Assembly: GCF_002135415.1 (NCBI RefSeq) | Contig: NZ_NEGJ01000005.1 | Span: 62,001 to 126,000, forward strand | Direction of reading: 5' to 3' | DNA: 64,000 bases | DNA from: Acinetobacter sp. ANC 3832 | Lineage (GTDB): Bacteria; Pseudomonadota; Gammaproteobacteria; Pseudomonadales; Moraxellaceae | Part shown: positions 1-9,467 of the stretch, one piece after another | Position numbering within the stretch: the first letter of the stretch is position 1 | Layout of the letters: the number at the start of each line of letters is the position of its first letter | Notes under the pieces: generated by a model | Told to the model about the DNA's origin: nothing | The model's input: only the letters and a program-made list of their open reading frames with translations | Databases searched by the model: none | Translations under genes and position numbers: made by a program

Positions 1-94
1 TGAGCCAATTGTTGCACATGGTCCATTTGTGATGAACACTGAAGCTGAAATTCAGCAAGCATTTGTTGATTTTCAAAATGGTCATTTTGCTTAA
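1..94 (+). CDS. Pirin family protein, C-terminal end (partial)
   Basis: Only the last 31 codons are in the window; the gene begins before base 1, with the visible frame starting at base 2. The residues ([13 protein letters not shown], then [14 protein letters not shown] before the stop) match the conserved tail of the pirin C-terminal cupin, where a GPFVMN motif precedes an amphipathic helix. Pirins are cytoplasmic metal-binding cupins, some with quercetinase activity. Nothing can be said about the metal site, which is in the missing N-terminal half. A strong hairpin terminator follows 25 bp later. Confidence 0.7.
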   Translation, partial: EPIVAHGPFVMNTEAEIQQAFVDFQNGHFA

Positions 95-119
95 ATATTC
101 AGATTGTAGAATGAAAAAT

Positions 120-147
120 AAAAACCCATCGAAAGATGGGTTTTTTT
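120..147. terminator. Bidirectional intrinsic terminator
   Basis: The hairpin AAACCCATC-GAAA-GATGGGTTT has a GAAA tetraloop, an A-run on the left and a T-run on the right. It lies between the convergent pirin gene and the secreted hypothetical, so it can end both transcripts. Confidence 0.85.
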
Positions 148-169
148 ATGTCAATCAGAAAGTAGGAAT

Positions 170-655
170 TTATTTCTGACAAGACAATAAATATAAATCA
201 TGAACACCCATACTGTCATCAAAATTCTGAGCAGATTGATCTTGTTTAATTTGCGCAGTGAATGTCGATGGAGCAGATTTTAAAATATCCGTTAATTCTT
301 TTTCATCTTCAAAAATCATCGGAATATCCGTTTTTTGCTTACAGTTGAAAAAATAGCCCATATAAAAATACTTACCTGGATTCATATCACTCGGCTGACG
401 AACCACAGTTGCAACTGTTCCATCGGCACGTTTTGCGACAACTGCATAACTTTCATTCTCATGATTAAAAACAAAATCGTCTTGATCTTGAATTGGTTTC
501 AAGGCAATACCATTATTTTGGAAAACCTGTGTAGGACTCATGATAATGTCAAAACTACCGATTTTTTCTACAGCCGCCAATGCTGTAACAGAGATCAAAA
601 TAGATAAACTCAATAGTGCTATTTTCAGCATTTTAGTTTTTAAAATTAATTTCAT
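170..655 (-). CDS. Secreted hypothetical protein, 161 aa
   Basis: Function not recognised. Residues 1-28 look like a Sec signal peptide: basic MKLILKTKMLK, a hydrophobic core, and a likely cut after the ALA of VTALAAVEK. A second Met at residue 9 could be the true start, because no clear ribosome-binding site decides between them. The mature part is about 133 residues with two cysteines, one in FFNC and one near the C-terminus (LLSCQK), which could form a disulfide in the periplasm. No repeat, membrane segment or catalytic motif is seen. It is a lone gene, convergent with the pirin gene. Confidence 0.7.
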   Translation of the reverse strand: MKLILKTKMLKIALLSLSILISVTALAAVEKIGSFDIIMSPTQVFQNNGIALKPIQDQDDFVFNHENESYAVVAKRADGTVATVVRQPSDMNPGKYFYMGYFFNCKQKTDIPMIFEDEKELTDILKSAPSTFTAQIKQDQSAQNFDDSMGVHDLYLLSCQK

Positions 656-747
656 TGTTCGTTATTTCACTCTTATTTATTAGGTTTAATTATCTCGAAT
701 ACTCAAACAAAATTTAATGAGTATTCAATATCTGTATTGTATAAAGT

Positions 748-1899
748 TTAGTGTATTTTATCCAACACCCCATCATCCAAGATTGGGCATTGATTAAATT
801 CAGCAAAGCGTTGTAACTCACTTTTCAATAAGGATAAAAATAAATCTCGATCCAGTATTTGATCTTCAATATGTACACTTAACACTTGTAATCTTTTCTC
901 AGCACGATGTGCCTTACAATCTATTCTACCCACAAGCCGATCAGTATATAAAATCGGTAAGCAAAAATAACCAAATACTCGTTTGGATGGTGTGACATAA
1001 CATTCCATTCGATAATCAAATTCAAACAGTGAACTCAAACGATCGCGGTGAATCACCAAATTATCAAACGGCGAAAGAATCTTCACCGTAGCTTCAAGCT
1101 TTGGAAGCTGCTCTAATGCTGTAATATCGGCATATATAATGTCTCCATCCGCAGTATTAAATTGCTGAATAATTCCCATATCTAACTGTACATCAACCAC
1201 TTTACGCATCGCATCACGCATGTGTTGTCCTGTTTTTAAATGCAACAATTGCTTCCATGTAAATGCACCATGTGCCCTAAGCGTGGTATGAAATAAATAT
1301 TCTGCATATTCATTCAATGTTGGCACTGTTAAATCAATATTATTCGGTAAACAATTTTCTGTGAGATCAAAGGCTTTTTCCATGCCATTGCGCTCACAAA
1401 TCATCACATCACCCTGCATGAATAATTGATTTACAGCACGACGCCCTGCACTTGAATTCCACCAACCTCCCGAGCTTGCTTTATTTTTTTTATCAATATC
1501 TCTTAAACGTATTTTTCCTTCGGCTTTTATTTTCGCCAAAATTTCATTCATCAAATGTTGATCGCCATTTTTAAAGTAACGATGTTCACCTTTTCGAATC
1601 GCTTCTATCTGTGGCAAAGCATAACGATAATCCTGCATCGGCAGATAAGATGCAGCATGATACCAATATTCAAAAATCTGCTTTTCTCGAACTAAATGAT
1701 TTAAATGCTCTTGTTGATAATTCGGTACACGATTCCACAAGATATGATGATGTGCACGTTCTACCACAGATATGGTATCAATCTGGACATAGCCAAGATA
1801 TTCAATCGCACGGCGTGTTCCAACCAAGCCCTCACCAAAAATAGCTTGCTGTCCTAGACCTTGTTTAAACAAAGCCAAATACCTTAATAATTCAGTCAT
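748..1899 (-). CDS. AlkZ/YcaQ-type DNA glycosylase (HTH_42 family)
   Basis: A 383-aa protein of the winged-helix HTH_42 family, which includes Streptomyces AlkZ and E. coli YcaQ. These monofunctional glycosylases remove bulky N-alkylated bases and unhook interstrand crosslinks. The diagnostic catalytic Q-phi-D motif is Q39-I40-D41 (YVQIDTISVVERAHHHILW). The Q-phi-D form is that of the YcaQ subgroup; AlkZ proper has Q-phi-Q. Length fits the family and there is no signal peptide. It stands alone, 171 bp downstream of sthA on the same strand and separated from it by the sthA terminator. The substrate is inferred from the subgroup only. Confidence 0.82.
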   Translation of the reverse strand: MTELLRYLALFKQGLGQQAIFGEGLVGTRRAIEYLGYVQIDTISVVERAHHHILWNRVPNYQQEHLNHLVREKQIFEYWYHAASYLPMQDYRYALPQIEAIRKGEHRYFKNGDQHLMNEILAKIKAEGKIRLRDIDKKNKASSGGWWNSSAGRRAVNQLFMQGDVMICERNGMEKAFDLTENCLPNNIDLTVPTLNEYAEYLFHTTLRAHGAFTWKQLLHLKTGQHMRDAMRKVVDVQLDMGIIQQFNTADGDIIYADITALEQLPKLEATVKILSPFDNLVIHRDRLSSLFEFDYRMECYVTPSKRVFGYFCLPILYTDRLVGRIDCKAHRAEKRLQVLSVHIEDQILDRDLFLSLLKSELQRFAEFNQCPILDDGVLDKIH

Positions 1900-2003
1900 T
1901 CATATATTCACTGTTATTGTTTATGTTCTTAAATAGACTTTGGGCAAACAATCCAATCTTAGTACATCATGAATACTTTCTTCATCATTCATTTATCTAA
2001 CCG

Positions 2004-2037
2004 ATAAAAAAACCCGCAAATCTTAATTTACGGGTTT
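2004..2037 (-). terminator. Intrinsic terminator of sthA
   Basis: On the minus strand AAACCCG and CGGGTTT close a hairpin that is extended inward by an AT-rich stem, followed by a run of about seven T. It starts some 34 bp after the sthA stop codon. Confidence 0.8.
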
Positions 2038-2070
2038 CATCTTCATATCACTTTAAAGCAACTATAAATT

Positions 2071-3486
2071 TTAGAACAAACGGTTCATACCATTTAAAGT
2101 TGCCACACGATAGGCTTCTGCCATCGTTGGATAGTTAAAGGTTGTTTCAACAAAATACTTAATGGTATTTCTACCACCTTGCATCACAGCTTGTCCAATA
2201 TGCACAATTTCAGCAGCATTATTACCAAAACAATGCACACCCAATAGCTCTAAAGTATCACGATGGAATAACAATTTAAGTTCACCAACCGTATCCCCTG
2301 TAATTTGCGCACGTGCCAAATGACGGAAAGATGCTTGACCGACTTCGTACGGAATTTTCTCTTCAGTCAACTGACTTTCAGTTTTACCAAAGAAAGAAAT
2401 CTCAGGAATGGTATAAATACCTGTAGGAATATCAGTTACAGGTTTAACACCGATTTCACCACTCATATTCGAACCAGCACAGCGACCTTGGTCATAAGCA
2501 GCCGAAGCAAGCGAAGGCCAACCAATCACATCACCTGCCGCATAAATATTATCAACTTCAGTTTGATATTGTTCATTCACTGCAAGCTGACCACGGCTAT
2601 TTGGCTTAATTCCAACATTTTCTAAGCCTAGACCATCAGTATTACCAGAACGTCCGTTACACCATAAAATTGCATCAGCTTTAATCTTTTTACCGCTGAG
2701 TAAATGCATCACCACGTGATCATCAAATGTTTCTAAACGATCAATTTGTTCGTTATGACGAATCAATACACCTTGTTCACGTAAGTGATATGACAAAGCA
2801 TCAGCAATTTCATCATCTAAATAGCTGAGCAATTGATGTTGAGTATTAATCAAATCAACTTTATGGTCTAAACCAATGAAGATAGATGCATATTCACAAC
2901 CAATTACACCCGCACCATAAATAATGATTTTATGAATTGGATAATCCAAATCTAAAATTTTGTCTGAATCAAATACACGTGAATGATTAAAATCTAAACC
3001 TTGAGGATGATATGGCCGACTACCTGTCGCAATCACCATTTGCTGAAAACTGAGCGTTTCTTTAATGCCATCATCACTAAAAATTAAAACTGTATTTTTG
3101 TCTTGGATATACGCACGACCATGAAATACATCAATATTATTCCGATCATAAAAACGTGAATGCGTGTCTACTTGTTGTTGAATTACTTTATGTGCATTGC
3201 GCAATACTTGTTTCATGGTGAATTGTTTCCAATCCCCCACTTTTTTAAACATTGGATCACGTTGATAACGAATAATACTTGAAACGGTCTGACGCAATGC
3301 TTTGCTTGGAATGGTACCCACATGGGTACAGTTCCCGCCCAATTGTTCACGTATATCCACAATTGCAACTCGCTTACCAGATTTCGCCAGCTTCATTGCC
3401 GCGCCTTCACCAGCAGGTCCTGATCCAAGTACGACTGCATCGTATTTTGCAAAGTTCCCACTAACGACTTCTTTCTTACGTGGCAT
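2071..3486 (-). CDS. sthA: Soluble pyridine nucleotide transhydrogenase
   Basis: A 471-aa cytoplasmic flavoprotein that moves hydride between NADPH and NAD+, usually draining excess NADPH. FAD-binding motif [13 protein letters not shown] is at residues 19-31, followed by [16 protein letters not shown]. The single cysteine there (CTHVGT rather than the CxxxxC redox disulfide of related disulfide reductases) is the hallmark of SthA. A second Rossmann motif ([12 protein letters not shown]) binds NAD(P), and the dimerisation domain fills the last 120 residues. Length fits the E. coli protein (466 aa). It is transcribed divergently from lipA and has its own terminator. Confidence 0.93.
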   Translation of the reverse strand: MPRKKEVVSGNFAKYDAVVLGSGPAGEGAAMKLAKSGKRVAIVDIREQLGGNCTHVGTIPSKALRQTVSSIIRYQRDPMFKKVGDWKQFTMKQVLRNAHKVIQQQVDTHSRFYDRNNIDVFHGRAYIQDKNTVLIFSDDGIKETLSFQQMVIATGSRPYHPQGLDFNHSRVFDSDKILDLDYPIHKIIIYGAGVIGCEYASIFIGLDHKVDLINTQHQLLSYLDDEIADALSYHLREQGVLIRHNEQIDRLETFDDHVVMHLLSGKKIKADAILWCNGRSGNTDGLGLENVGIKPNSRGQLAVNEQYQTEVDNIYAAGDVIGWPSLASAAYDQGRCAGSNMSGEIGVKPVTDIPTGIYTIPEISFFGKTESQLTEEKIPYEVGQASFRHLARAQITGDTVGELKLLFHRDTLELLGVHCFGNNAAEIVHIGQAVMQGGRNTIKYFVETTFNYPTMAEAYRVATLNGMNRLF

Positions 3487-3628
3487 TCAAAGCTCCTTAA
3501 TGCTGTTTCATCTTCTGTCTATTATGACCTAATCTTCACCACTTTTCTGTATTTACCTAGCATATATTGCGTGATGACCACATTTAGTAAATGAATAGTG
3601 TTTTTACCCTATCATTTTGCAATTCCGC

Positions 3629-3634
3629 TATAAT
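3629..3634 (+). promoter_or_regulatory. Possible -10 element of lipA
   Basis: A perfect TATAAT lies 44 bp before the chosen lipA start, in the sthA-lipA divergent gap. No good -35 hexamer is seen at 16-18 bp, so this is a tentative call. Confidence 0.35.
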
Positions 3635-3677
3635 ATAGATAAATATCCCCCGTCAAAAAACAGTGGAAAAGTTGAAT

Positions 3678-4691
3678 ATGTCAGAGAACCGTAAACCTGA
3701 ACAGGGTGTGAAGTTACGTGGTGCAGAAAAAGTTGCGCGTATTCCTGTAAAAGTTATACCAACGGTTGAAACGCCTCGAAAGCCTGATTGGATTCGGGTG
3801 AAAATGGCTGCGCCTGATGAAGTTCAACGTATTAAAACAACATTACGTGCGCAAAAGCTCCATACCGTTTGTGAAGAAGCCGCTTGTCCTAACCTACCTG
3901 AATGTTTCGGTGGTGGTACAGCAACCTTTATGATCATGGGCGATATTTGTACCCGTCGTTGCCCTTTCTGTGATGTTGCACATGGTCGTCCGAATGCTTT
4001 AGATGCTGATGAACCGCGTCACATGGCTGAAACTATTTCTAATCTTGGTTTGAAATATGCAGTGATCACCTCTGTAGACCGTGATGATTTATTGGATGGT
4101 GGTGCACAGCATTTTGTCGATTGCATTAAAGAAGCGCGTGCTTTAAGCCCTAAAACACTCTTAGAAATTTTAGTGCCAGATTTCCGTGGTCGTATGGATA
4201 TTGCCTTACGCATCATGACTGAATGTCCACCTGATGTGTTTAACCACAATATTGAAACCGTACCTCGTTTATATAAAGCGATGCGTCCAGGTTCAGATTA
4301 TCAGCACTCTTTAACCTTATTAAAAATGTTTAAAGAATACTGTCCAGATGTTCCAACCAAATGTGGTTTGATGGTTGGATTGGGTGAAACTGAAGAAGAG
4401 GTTCTTGCTCTGCTTGATGATCTTCGTGCTCATGATGTGGATTACATTACCATTGGTCAGTATCTACAACCGTCTAAACAACATGCACCGCTTGACCGTT
4501 TTGTAACGCCTGAAGAATTTGAGCGCTACACAGCACATGGTCAAAAATTAGGTTTTAAAAATATTTGGGCAGCTCCAATGGTTCGTTCAAGTTATTTTGC
4601 AGACCGTCAATATTATGGTGAACCTGTTCCTGCTGTACGTCGTAAAGCGGATCCTGCGAAAAAAATTGCCGTTCAAACGATTGAAGCTTAA
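3678..4691 (+). CDS. lipA: Lipoyl synthase
   Basis: Radical-SAM enzyme that inserts two sulfurs into octanoyl groups on lipoyl domains of 2-oxoacid dehydrogenases and GcvH. It carries the auxiliary-cluster motif CX4CX5C ([12 protein letters not shown]) and the radical-SAM motif CX3CX2C (CTRRCPFC), each binding a 4Fe-4S cluster. The ATG at 3678 is preferred over an in-frame GTG at 3663: it is preceded by a GGAAAAG purine stretch at a proper distance, giving 337 aa. The basic N-terminal extension ([15 protein letters not shown]) is typical of gammaproteobacterial LipA. No lipB is in the window. A strong terminator follows. Confidence 0.95.
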   Translation: MSENRKPEQGVKLRGAEKVARIPVKVIPTVETPRKPDWIRVKMAAPDEVQRIKTTLRAQKLHTVCEEAACPNLPECFGGGTATFMIMGDICTRRCPFCDVAHGRPNALDADEPRHMAETISNLGLKYAVITSVDRDDLLDGGAQHFVDCIKEARALSPKTLLEILVPDFRGRMDIALRIMTECPPDVFNHNIETVPRLYKAMRPGSDYQHSLTLLKMFKEYCPDVPTKCGLMVGLGETEEEVLALLDDLRAHDVDYITIGQYLQPSKQHAPLDRFVTPEEFERYTAHGQKLGFKNIWAAPMVRSSYFADRQYYGEPVPAVRRKADPAKKIAVQTIEA

Positions 4692-4702
4692 ATCATAGAT
4701 AC

Positions 4703-4735
4703 AAAAAGCCCTCATTGATTGAGGGCTTTTTTAAT
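4703..4735. terminator. Bidirectional intrinsic terminator after lipA
   Basis: AAAAAGCCCTCA and TGAGGGCTTTTT form a 12-bp stem with a 5-nt loop and a T-run. The A-run on the other side lets it serve the convergent gene ending at 4755 as well. Confidence 0.88.
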
Positions 4736-4754
4736 TCAAAGACTACAAGCTGAT

Positions 4755-5213
4755 TTACTTACATTTCCCAATCGTTTTACCTTCAATACTGCTCATATTG
4801 GCTGAAAGTTTCACCAGTGATGAACAGTACAAATTTCCTGAAATCATCGATTTATCCAAACTCAGTGAAGTGGCAACTTGAGTTGCTTTGACATCCCCTT
4901 CCACACTTGAATTAATCAGTTTGATTGCTTTGGCTGTATCCGCTTGTACACTGCCGCTCACCGATGAATTATTTAAAATAAATGTCCCATTTTTCTGCAC
5001 ACTCACATTGCCATCAACAGAAGTGCCATTCAGGATACAAGTTGCTCCTGAAGGTATAGTTAGACTACCAACCGCATTGTTATTGATTGTTTTATTACAG
5101 ACTGCTGCATAACTCATTCCAGAGCTTAGTAAAACTGTCGCGACTAAACTAACTTTCTGAATCATGCTTTTCTTAAAAACTTTCTGCAAAGTTACATGGA
5201 TTAAGCTTTTCAT
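4755..5213 (-). CDS. Small secreted beta-solenoid-like protein
   Basis: No named family recognised. The start at 5213 (MKSLIHV) is chosen because AAGGAACT stands just upstream; a longer frame to 5255 lacks such a site. A signal peptide ends near SYAA. The mature part contains roughly 20-25-residue repeats: TSVDGNVSV, SSVSGSVQA, SSVEGDVKA, SMISGNLYC and SSIEGKTIG, each following a hydrophobic strand (ILN, FILN, IKLIN, LSLD). This SSVxGxV pattern is what stacked coils of a beta-solenoid look like, as in bactofilin-type or polymer-forming proteins. Four cysteines (AVCNK, ATCIL, LYCSS, GKCK) could form disulfides. Probably periplasmic or exported; role unknown. Confidence 0.7.
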   Translation of the reverse strand: MKSLIHVTLQKVFKKSMIQKVSLVATVLLSSGMSYAAVCNKTINNNAVGSLTIPSGATCILNGTSVDGNVSVQKNGTFILNNSSVSGSVQADTAKAIKLINSSVEGDVKATQVATSLSLDKSMISGNLYCSSLVKLSANMSSIEGKTIGKCK

Positions 5214-5659
5214 TTTTAGTTCCTTTTGAATTAAATTCCACTGCATTGTTGTCATATTTAAAATTTGCTTTATTCAATAAAGACTAAGGCTAAATACACA
5301 TACAACAATTAAGTTATTTCTAAATATGGACGCTCTAATACTGGTCATAACTTCGTTAAATTTTAGCCTGTAAAAAATATTCAACTTTTATAATCACGCA
5401 TCCATTTTGTAGATAAATTAAATAATTACAGATGAGATGTTAACGCTTCGTGACAAAACATAATGCTTTCACACTTGAACAACAGGTCAAAAAAAAGTTA
5501 AAAACTAGATAAACATGAATGTTTTTTATTCAATTAATCATTTCAAAAAATTCAATTTCAACGTAAACAAATAGAATTAATTCAATATATAAAGCCCGAT
5601 TTCTATTTATTTACATTCAGCAAAACTCAAAAAGAAGCATCCATAGGAGTTCAATTTTT
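5214..5659. other. Divergent intergenic region, 446 bp
   Basis: AT-rich spacer between the secreted solenoid gene and fadE. The only clear signal is the fadE ribosome-binding site AGGAG at about 5646. No convincing promoter pair, terminator or small gene was found. Confidence 0.5.
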
Positions 5660-8140
5660 ATGACCTTTTTATTGTTTTTACTTAGCTTGCTGATTCAATT
5701 TATTGCACTATGGATCATTTTCTTTTTCGCATTTTCTAGGATGACTGGGGCAATCAGTATTATCATCATTGCTGTTTTATGTGCATTGATCACGCCTTGG
5801 TCGCTCATTCTAGGCATTCCACTGATCCTCATCAGCTTAATTGTCATGATTAATCCATTAAGAATGGCGCTCATCACCAAACCTGCGTATAAAACATTAG
5901 CCAATGCAATGCCAACCATGAGTACTACTGAGCGTGAAGCCTTAGATGCAGGAACCAGTTGGTGGGAAAAAGAATTATTTATGGGTGCACCTGATTGGTC
6001 TAAATTTGATGCTTATCCATACCCTGAATTATCGGAAGAAGAACAATCTTTTATTGATCATGAAGTTGAACAACTCTGTGCAATGCTAAATGAATGGGAA
6101 ATTCATACCCATAATGATTTACCGCCAGAAGCATGGCAATTTATTAAAGACAATGGTTTCTTTGGTCTCATCATTCCAAAATCTTATGGTGGTCGTGAAT
6201 TCAGTTCTTTTGCCCAAAGCAGAATCATGAGCAAAATAGCGTCTCGCTCTTTAACGGCTGCCGTAACCTGTATGGTGCCAAACTCACTTGGTCCAGGTGA
6301 GCTTCTATTAAATTATGGAACAGATGAACAAAAAGATCGTTATTTACCCGGTTTAGCCAAAGGGACTGAAATTCCTTGTTTCGGCTTAACCAGTCCTGAA
6401 GCAGGTTCAGATGCTGGTGCTATTCCAGATACTGGCGTGGTTTGTCAGGGTGAGTTTGAAGGTAAACAAGTTCTGGGTTTAAAAATGAACTTCTCCAAAC
6501 GCTGGATTACTTTAGCCCCTGTCGCAACAGTGGTTGGGCTTGCATTTAAACTGTATGACCCTGATGGTCTAATCGGTGACTTGCTTGGAGATCCGCAGAA
6601 GAAAGAATATGGTATTACCTGTGCCTTAATTCCATCATCACATGAAGGCATTCATGTCGGACCACGTCATCATCCAGGTGGTTCACCCTTTATGAATGGC
6701 ACAGTTGAAGGTAAGGACGTCTTTATTCCAATCGACTGGATTATTGGCGGTCCAAAAAATGCAGGTAAAGGTTGGCGCATGCTGATGGAATGCCTAGCCG
6801 TTGGCCGTGGAATTTCATTGCCCGCTCTTTCCACTGCTGCAGGTGAAATGACCTATTTAACCGTCGGTGCATTTGCCAAAGTGCGTCAGCAATTTAAAAT
6901 TTCCGTGGGTAAATTTGAGGGCGTTCAGGAAGTCACCAGTGATATTGCAAGCCAAACTTATATGTTGGAAGCCTTTCGTTATTTAGTCACATGTGGATTA
7001 AACCAAGGAGGTAAACCTGCTGTGATGACTGCAATGGCAAAATATTATGCCACTGAAACCATGCGTAAATTGGTCAATCACGGTATGGATGTCGTTGGTG
7101 GTCGTGCAATTCAGCAAGGTCCTCGTAACTTTTTAGCCCAAATGTATCAAGCCATTCCTGTTTCCATTACCGTGGAAGGTGCCAATATTTTAAGTCGTTC
7201 TTTGATGATTTTCGGTCAAGGTTCAATGCGTTGTCATCCTTATTTATTTGAAGAATTACAACTTTTACAAGCCGAAGATAAAGATTCCGCTTTAAAAGCA
7301 TTTAATGAAATGCTGTTTAAGCATTTAGGTTATACCTTTAACCGTACTGCCCGTGCATTTACCTACGGCTTTACAGGCGGTTCCAGTCACGCACCTGAAA
7401 GTGCAGATCATTTTACTCGCCCATATTACAAAACCATCAACCGCTTAAGTGCAAATTTCGCTTTAACCGCGGATATGTGCTTAGGTTTATTGGCAGGTGA
7501 TATTAAACGTAAAGAAATGCTTTCAGGACGATTATCTGATATGCATGCCTCAATGTTTATTGCGACTGCGATTTTAAAATTTTATGAACATGGTCAAAAA
7601 ACTGAGCAAGAACAGATCCATGCAAAACTTGCTTTAGAAAAAGTGTTGTATCAAGCACAAGAAGCATTTATGGGTTTATTTGATAATTTCCCTGTTCCAC
7701 TTGCATCAAACTTAGTGAAATTTATTTGCTTCCCATTTGGTCGCCCTCTTGCGCAACCAAGTGATAAATTGAAACAACAAGCAGGTGATTTGATTATGGA
7801 AGAAAATGCTTTCCGTGATCTATTAAAGCAACATGTCTATTACAGTATGGATCCAAACTCTGCGACAGGACGTATGGAAGTCACCTTCCAAATGTTGCTT
7901 AAAGTTGAAGAGCTTTGGAATAAATTTAAAAAGGCTGAATCAAAAGGTCAATTTAAAGGTTTAACCTTTGAAGAGCATATTCAAGATGCGCTTGCAATTC
8001 AGTTTATTCAACAAAATGAAGCAGAGCAATTACTTGAATATAATGCAATGCGCTATGACAGCATGTTGACTGATATTTTTGATGAAAATCTTGAGCAGGT
8101 TCTACCTTTAGACAATCCGCACTTATCGCCATTGCATTAA
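5660..8140 (+). CDS. fadE: Acyl-CoA dehydrogenase FadE
   Basis: An 826-aa FAD enzyme for the first oxidation step of fatty-acid beta-oxidation, long like E. coli FadE (814 aa) rather than a 380-aa soluble dehydrogenase. Residues 1-70 hold two or three hydrophobic segments, suggesting membrane association. The acyl-CoA dehydrogenase core follows, with the substrate/FAD-loop motif CFGLTSPEAGSDAGA and the middle-domain KRWIT segment. The C-terminal helical part (DUF1974-type, roughly 520-810) is typical of FadE. AGGAG precedes the ATG. Electrons would pass to the EtfAB encoded at 48.5-50.2 kb. It is a single gene closed by a strong terminator. Confidence 0.93.
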   Translation: MTFLLFLLSLLIQFIALWIIFFFAFSRMTGAISIIIIAVLCALITPWSLILGIPLILISLIVMINPLRMALITKPAYKTLANAMPTMSTTEREALDAGTSWWEKELFMGAPDWSKFDAYPYPELSEEEQSFIDHEVEQLCAMLNEWEIHTHNDLPPEAWQFIKDNGFFGLIIPKSYGGREFSSFAQSRIMSKIASRSLTAAVTCMVPNSLGPGELLLNYGTDEQKDRYLPGLAKGTEIPCFGLTSPEAGSDAGAIPDTGVVCQGEFEGKQVLGLKMNFSKRWITLAPVATVVGLAFKLYDPDGLIGDLLGDPQKKEYGITCALIPSSHEGIHVGPRHHPGGSPFMNGTVEGKDVFIPIDWIIGGPKNAGKGWRMLMECLAVGRGISLPALSTAAGEMTYLTVGAFAKVRQQFKISVGKFEGVQEVTSDIASQTYMLEAFRYLVTCGLNQGGKPAVMTAMAKYYATETMRKLVNHGMDVVGGRAIQQGPRNFLAQMYQAIPVSITVEGANILSRSLMIFGQGSMRCHPYLFEELQLLQAEDKDSALKAFNEMLFKHLGYTFNRTARAFTYGFTGGSSHAPESADHFTRPYYKTINRLSANFALTADMCLGLLAGDIKRKEMLSGRLSDMHASMFIATAILKFYEHGQKTEQEQIHAKLALEKVLYQAQEAFMGLFDNFPVPLASNLVKFICFPFGRPLAQPSDKLKQQAGDLIMEENAFRDLLKQHVYYSMDPNSATGRMEVTFQMLLKVEELWNKFKKAESKGQFKGLTFEEHIQDALAIQFIQQNEAEQLLEYNAMRYDSMLTDIFDENLEQVLPLDNPHLSPLH

Positions 8141-8165
8141 ATGATCGATTTCTTAACTTTTTATC

Positions 8166-8207
8166 AGCACTCTATTTCCCCTTACTTAGGGAGATAGAGT
8201 GCTTTTA
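8166..8207 (+). terminator. Intrinsic terminator of fadE
   Basis: A stem of about 15 bp starts AGCACTCTAT and is closed by ATAGAGTGCT, with CCC/GGG at the top, followed by TTTTAT. It begins 26 bp after the fadE stop. Confidence 0.88.
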
Positions 8208-8442
8208 TAAAATACAATTCAAAATATTCAAACACTGTTTGCTTCATGTTCTGCGTTGTTTTATGAAAAAAAGTTGGGTGAACCATGAAGACAATTTACT
8301 AATCATTTTCATTCGTAGTCGGTATAGTAGACAGCTTGCACAAATAGGATAAAGCACATTATCTTCTGCTTTAAAGAAAAATGTAAAAGCTTTATGCAAA
8401 AGTCGAATCTACAAAATAAATGTTTGATCTTAGGGTAAAACG
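8208..8442. other. Intergenic spacer before the decarboxylase-like gene
   Basis: Together with the fadE terminator this makes a 302-bp gap. Apart from AGGGTAAAACG just before the next start codon, no site was recognised. Confidence 0.4.
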
Positions 8443-8829
8443 ATGTCACAACAAGATTATGAAAATGGTTTAAAAGTTCGCACAGAAGTTATGGGTGAGT
8501 CATTTGTAAAACGTGCACAAGACAATACTGTGCCTTTTACTCAACCGCTACAAGACTGGATTAATGAACATGCTTGGGGCTCGACTTGGCAACGTGAAGG
8601 CGTTCTTCCTCGTAAATATCGTTCATTAATTACCATTGCATTCCTCACTGCACAAAAAAGCCCAACAGAACTAAAAGGTCATGTTCGTGGTGCCTTAAAT
8701 AATGGTGCAACCGTTGAGGAAATTCAGGAAGTACTTTTACACAGTCTTCCATATTGTGGCGCACCTGCAACGCAAGAAGCATTTCGTGCTGCACTTGAAG
8801 TGATTAATGAATATCAAAAAAGCGAATAA
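8443..8829 (+). CDS. Carboxymuconolactone decarboxylase family protein (PcaC-like)
   Basis: A 128-aa protein of the CMD/AhpD-like fold. The segment WQREGVLPRKYRSLITIAFL followed by ELKGHVRGALNNGATVEEIQEVLLHSLPYCGAPA matches gamma-carboxymuconolactone decarboxylases of the protocatechuate branch of the beta-ketoadipate pathway. It lacks the CxxC of AhpD-type peroxidases. No other pca gene is nearby, so it may act on a different lactone or be a stand-alone paralogue; the pathway assignment is inference. It is monocistronic, with a terminator shared with the convergent small gene. Confidence 0.75.
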   Translation: MSQQDYENGLKVRTEVMGESFVKRAQDNTVPFTQPLQDWINEHAWGSTWQREGVLPRKYRSLITIAFLTAQKSPTELKGHVRGALNNGATVEEIQEVLLHSLPYCGAPATQEAFRAALEVINEYQKSE

Positions 8830-8866
8830 TTTTTTGAATTTAAATTTATAGACATCCTAATAATGA

Positions 8867-8896
8867 AAGAGCTTAAGTTTTAGGCTTAAGCTCTTA
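8867..8896. terminator. Bidirectional intrinsic terminator
   Basis: AAGAGCTTAAG and CTTAAGCTCTT form a perfect 11-bp stem around a 7-nt loop. It sits between convergent genes; the T-run is short on the plus side. Confidence 0.75.
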
Positions 8897-8916
8897 TTTA
8901 AAAAATAATAAATAAA

Positions 8917-9177
8917 TTAAATCCAATACACATTCAAACTATAAAAGAACTCATCTACTTCAAAACGAACTTGATAACCCAATTGCGTGAGCTCCGCAGA
9001 CAAAGCTCGAATCTCTTCTAGAGGTAAATGTTTCGGTAGTACGGTAAATACAGCAGTACTTCCCTGCTTGGCACTTTCTTCAATCAAATTAGCTAAACGA
9101 TTTTTATATAATTCGATATTCAAATTTACATTATGAGAAATTTCTTTGGCTTGATCTGCATGTAAAAACTGTGTCAT
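8917..9177 (-). CDS. Small hypothetical protein, 86 aa
   Basis: Function not recognised. A clear TTTGGAG ribosome-binding site precedes the ATG, supporting a real gene. The protein is soluble-looking, with a helical N-terminal half (IELYKNRLANLIEESAKQGS) and the segments AVFTVLPKHLPLEEIRAL, then LGYQVRFEVDEFFYSLNVYW. It has no signal peptide, cysteines or metal motif. The pattern suggests a small alpha/beta domain. Confidence 0.65.
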   Translation of the reverse strand: MTQFLHADQAKEISHNVNLNIELYKNRLANLIEESAKQGSTAVFTVLPKHLPLEEIRALSAELTQLGYQVRFEVDEFFYSLNVYWI

Positions 9178-9467
9178 TTTTATTCTCCAAATTGAATAGA
9201 TAACTCATTTTCAAAATTCAATTTAAAAGTACAACGCTCATCTTCAATGCATTGTTTTTATTTTGTAATACCTTTGACCCTATTGAGCTATTTTCAACTT
9301 AATCATCAGGCTCACTTTTATTTTAGGGTATAGCATGAAATAAAGAGTAAAAATGATATTGCTTTGTCATCTTATCTTATCGTTTCGGCTACTGCCTTTA
9401 CATTAGCACTATAATTTCTAGACTATAAAAATTTAAAAATACAGCAAACAGTTTTGTCATGTATGAA

